DNA from: an uncultured Aquimarina sp.
GTDB lineage: Bacteria; Bacteroidota; Bacteroidia; Flavobacteriales; Flavobacteriaceae
Assembly: GCA_947501475.1 (NCBI GenBank)
Contig: CANMWA010000003.1
Location: 248,001-312,000 of the forward strand
DNA: 64,000 nucleotides
Direction: 5' to 3'
The stretch's first letter is position 1; the number at the start of each line of letters is the position of its first letter. This document shows positions 63,996-64,000 of the stretch, one piece after another. The translations under genes were made by a program, and so were the position numbers. The notes under the pieces were generated by a model. It worked only from the letters and a program-made list of their open reading frames with translations. It was not told the DNA's origin and made no database searches.

Positions 63996-64000
63996 TTTTT

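Overview
The window is from a Bacteroidota genome, most likely a member of the Flavobacteriaceae. The evidence is the mutY-ssb-gldE-gldD gliding-motility neighbourhood, promoters of the TAnnTTTG type, low GC, little sign of Shine-Dalgarno sites, and lineage-typical families (DUF3127, DUF4301, GxxExxY, DUF4199). A genus such as Aquimarina or Kordia is only a guess. No tRNA, rRNA, CRISPR array, integrase or transposase was seen.

Layout. 1-10140: housekeeping genes (uppP, truB, tag, upp, aat, greA, HIT and thioesterase proteins, a flavin reductase, a histidine kinase). 10142-19030: a thiamin block. thiS-thiC-thiE/tenI-thiD-[thiE remnant]-thiG-thiH lies on the minus strand behind one TPP riboswitch. 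A TonB-dependent receptor lies behind a second TPP riboswitch and is therefore probably the thiamin receptor. 19117-22907: a hybrid histidine kinase and an NtrC-type regulator, converging. 23083-28076: arfB, DUF4301, a NadR-like kinase, a PnuC-type transporter, a thiamin-binding-like protein and a phosphopantetheinyl transferase. 28212-39133: ahcY, rpmA/rplU, a DMT transporter, gldD, gldE, ssb, mutY, HU, a 29-residue very basic protein and RNase G.

39187-59405 is the unusual region, about 20 kb. It holds seven paralogous membrane-anchored regulators of about 562-566 residues (signal peptide, extracytoplasmic TPR-like repeats, one membrane segment, cytoplasmic AraC-type DNA-binding domain). 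Six of them are followed by a small gene for a RiPP precursor with a leader of the KKLxLxKIxIxxL type ending in GG. Two of these precursors are only 53 and 54 residues. Each precursor gene has its own TAnnTTTG promoter, and most are followed by a strong hairpin. At the upstream end lies a split class I lantibiotic dehydratase (glutamylation protein and elimination protein) whose second gene overlaps regulator 7. Two paralogous small HTH proteins and one tiny membrane protein lie on the opposite strand. No cyclase, protease or exporter is present, so the peptides would have to be cyclised and exported by trans-encoded enzymes. A tandem duplication that copied the end of the RNase G gene, and two regulators with nearly identical output halves but divergent sensors, show that the array grew by module duplication. 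My hypothesis is a family of peptide-signal and receptor pairs, with TPR domains reading modified peptides outside the cytoplasmic membrane.

59671-63995: an unknown protein behind a hairpin-rich leader, recX, a JmjC/cupin-8 oxygenase, bioB and a ketoacyl synthase that probably serves biotin synthesis.
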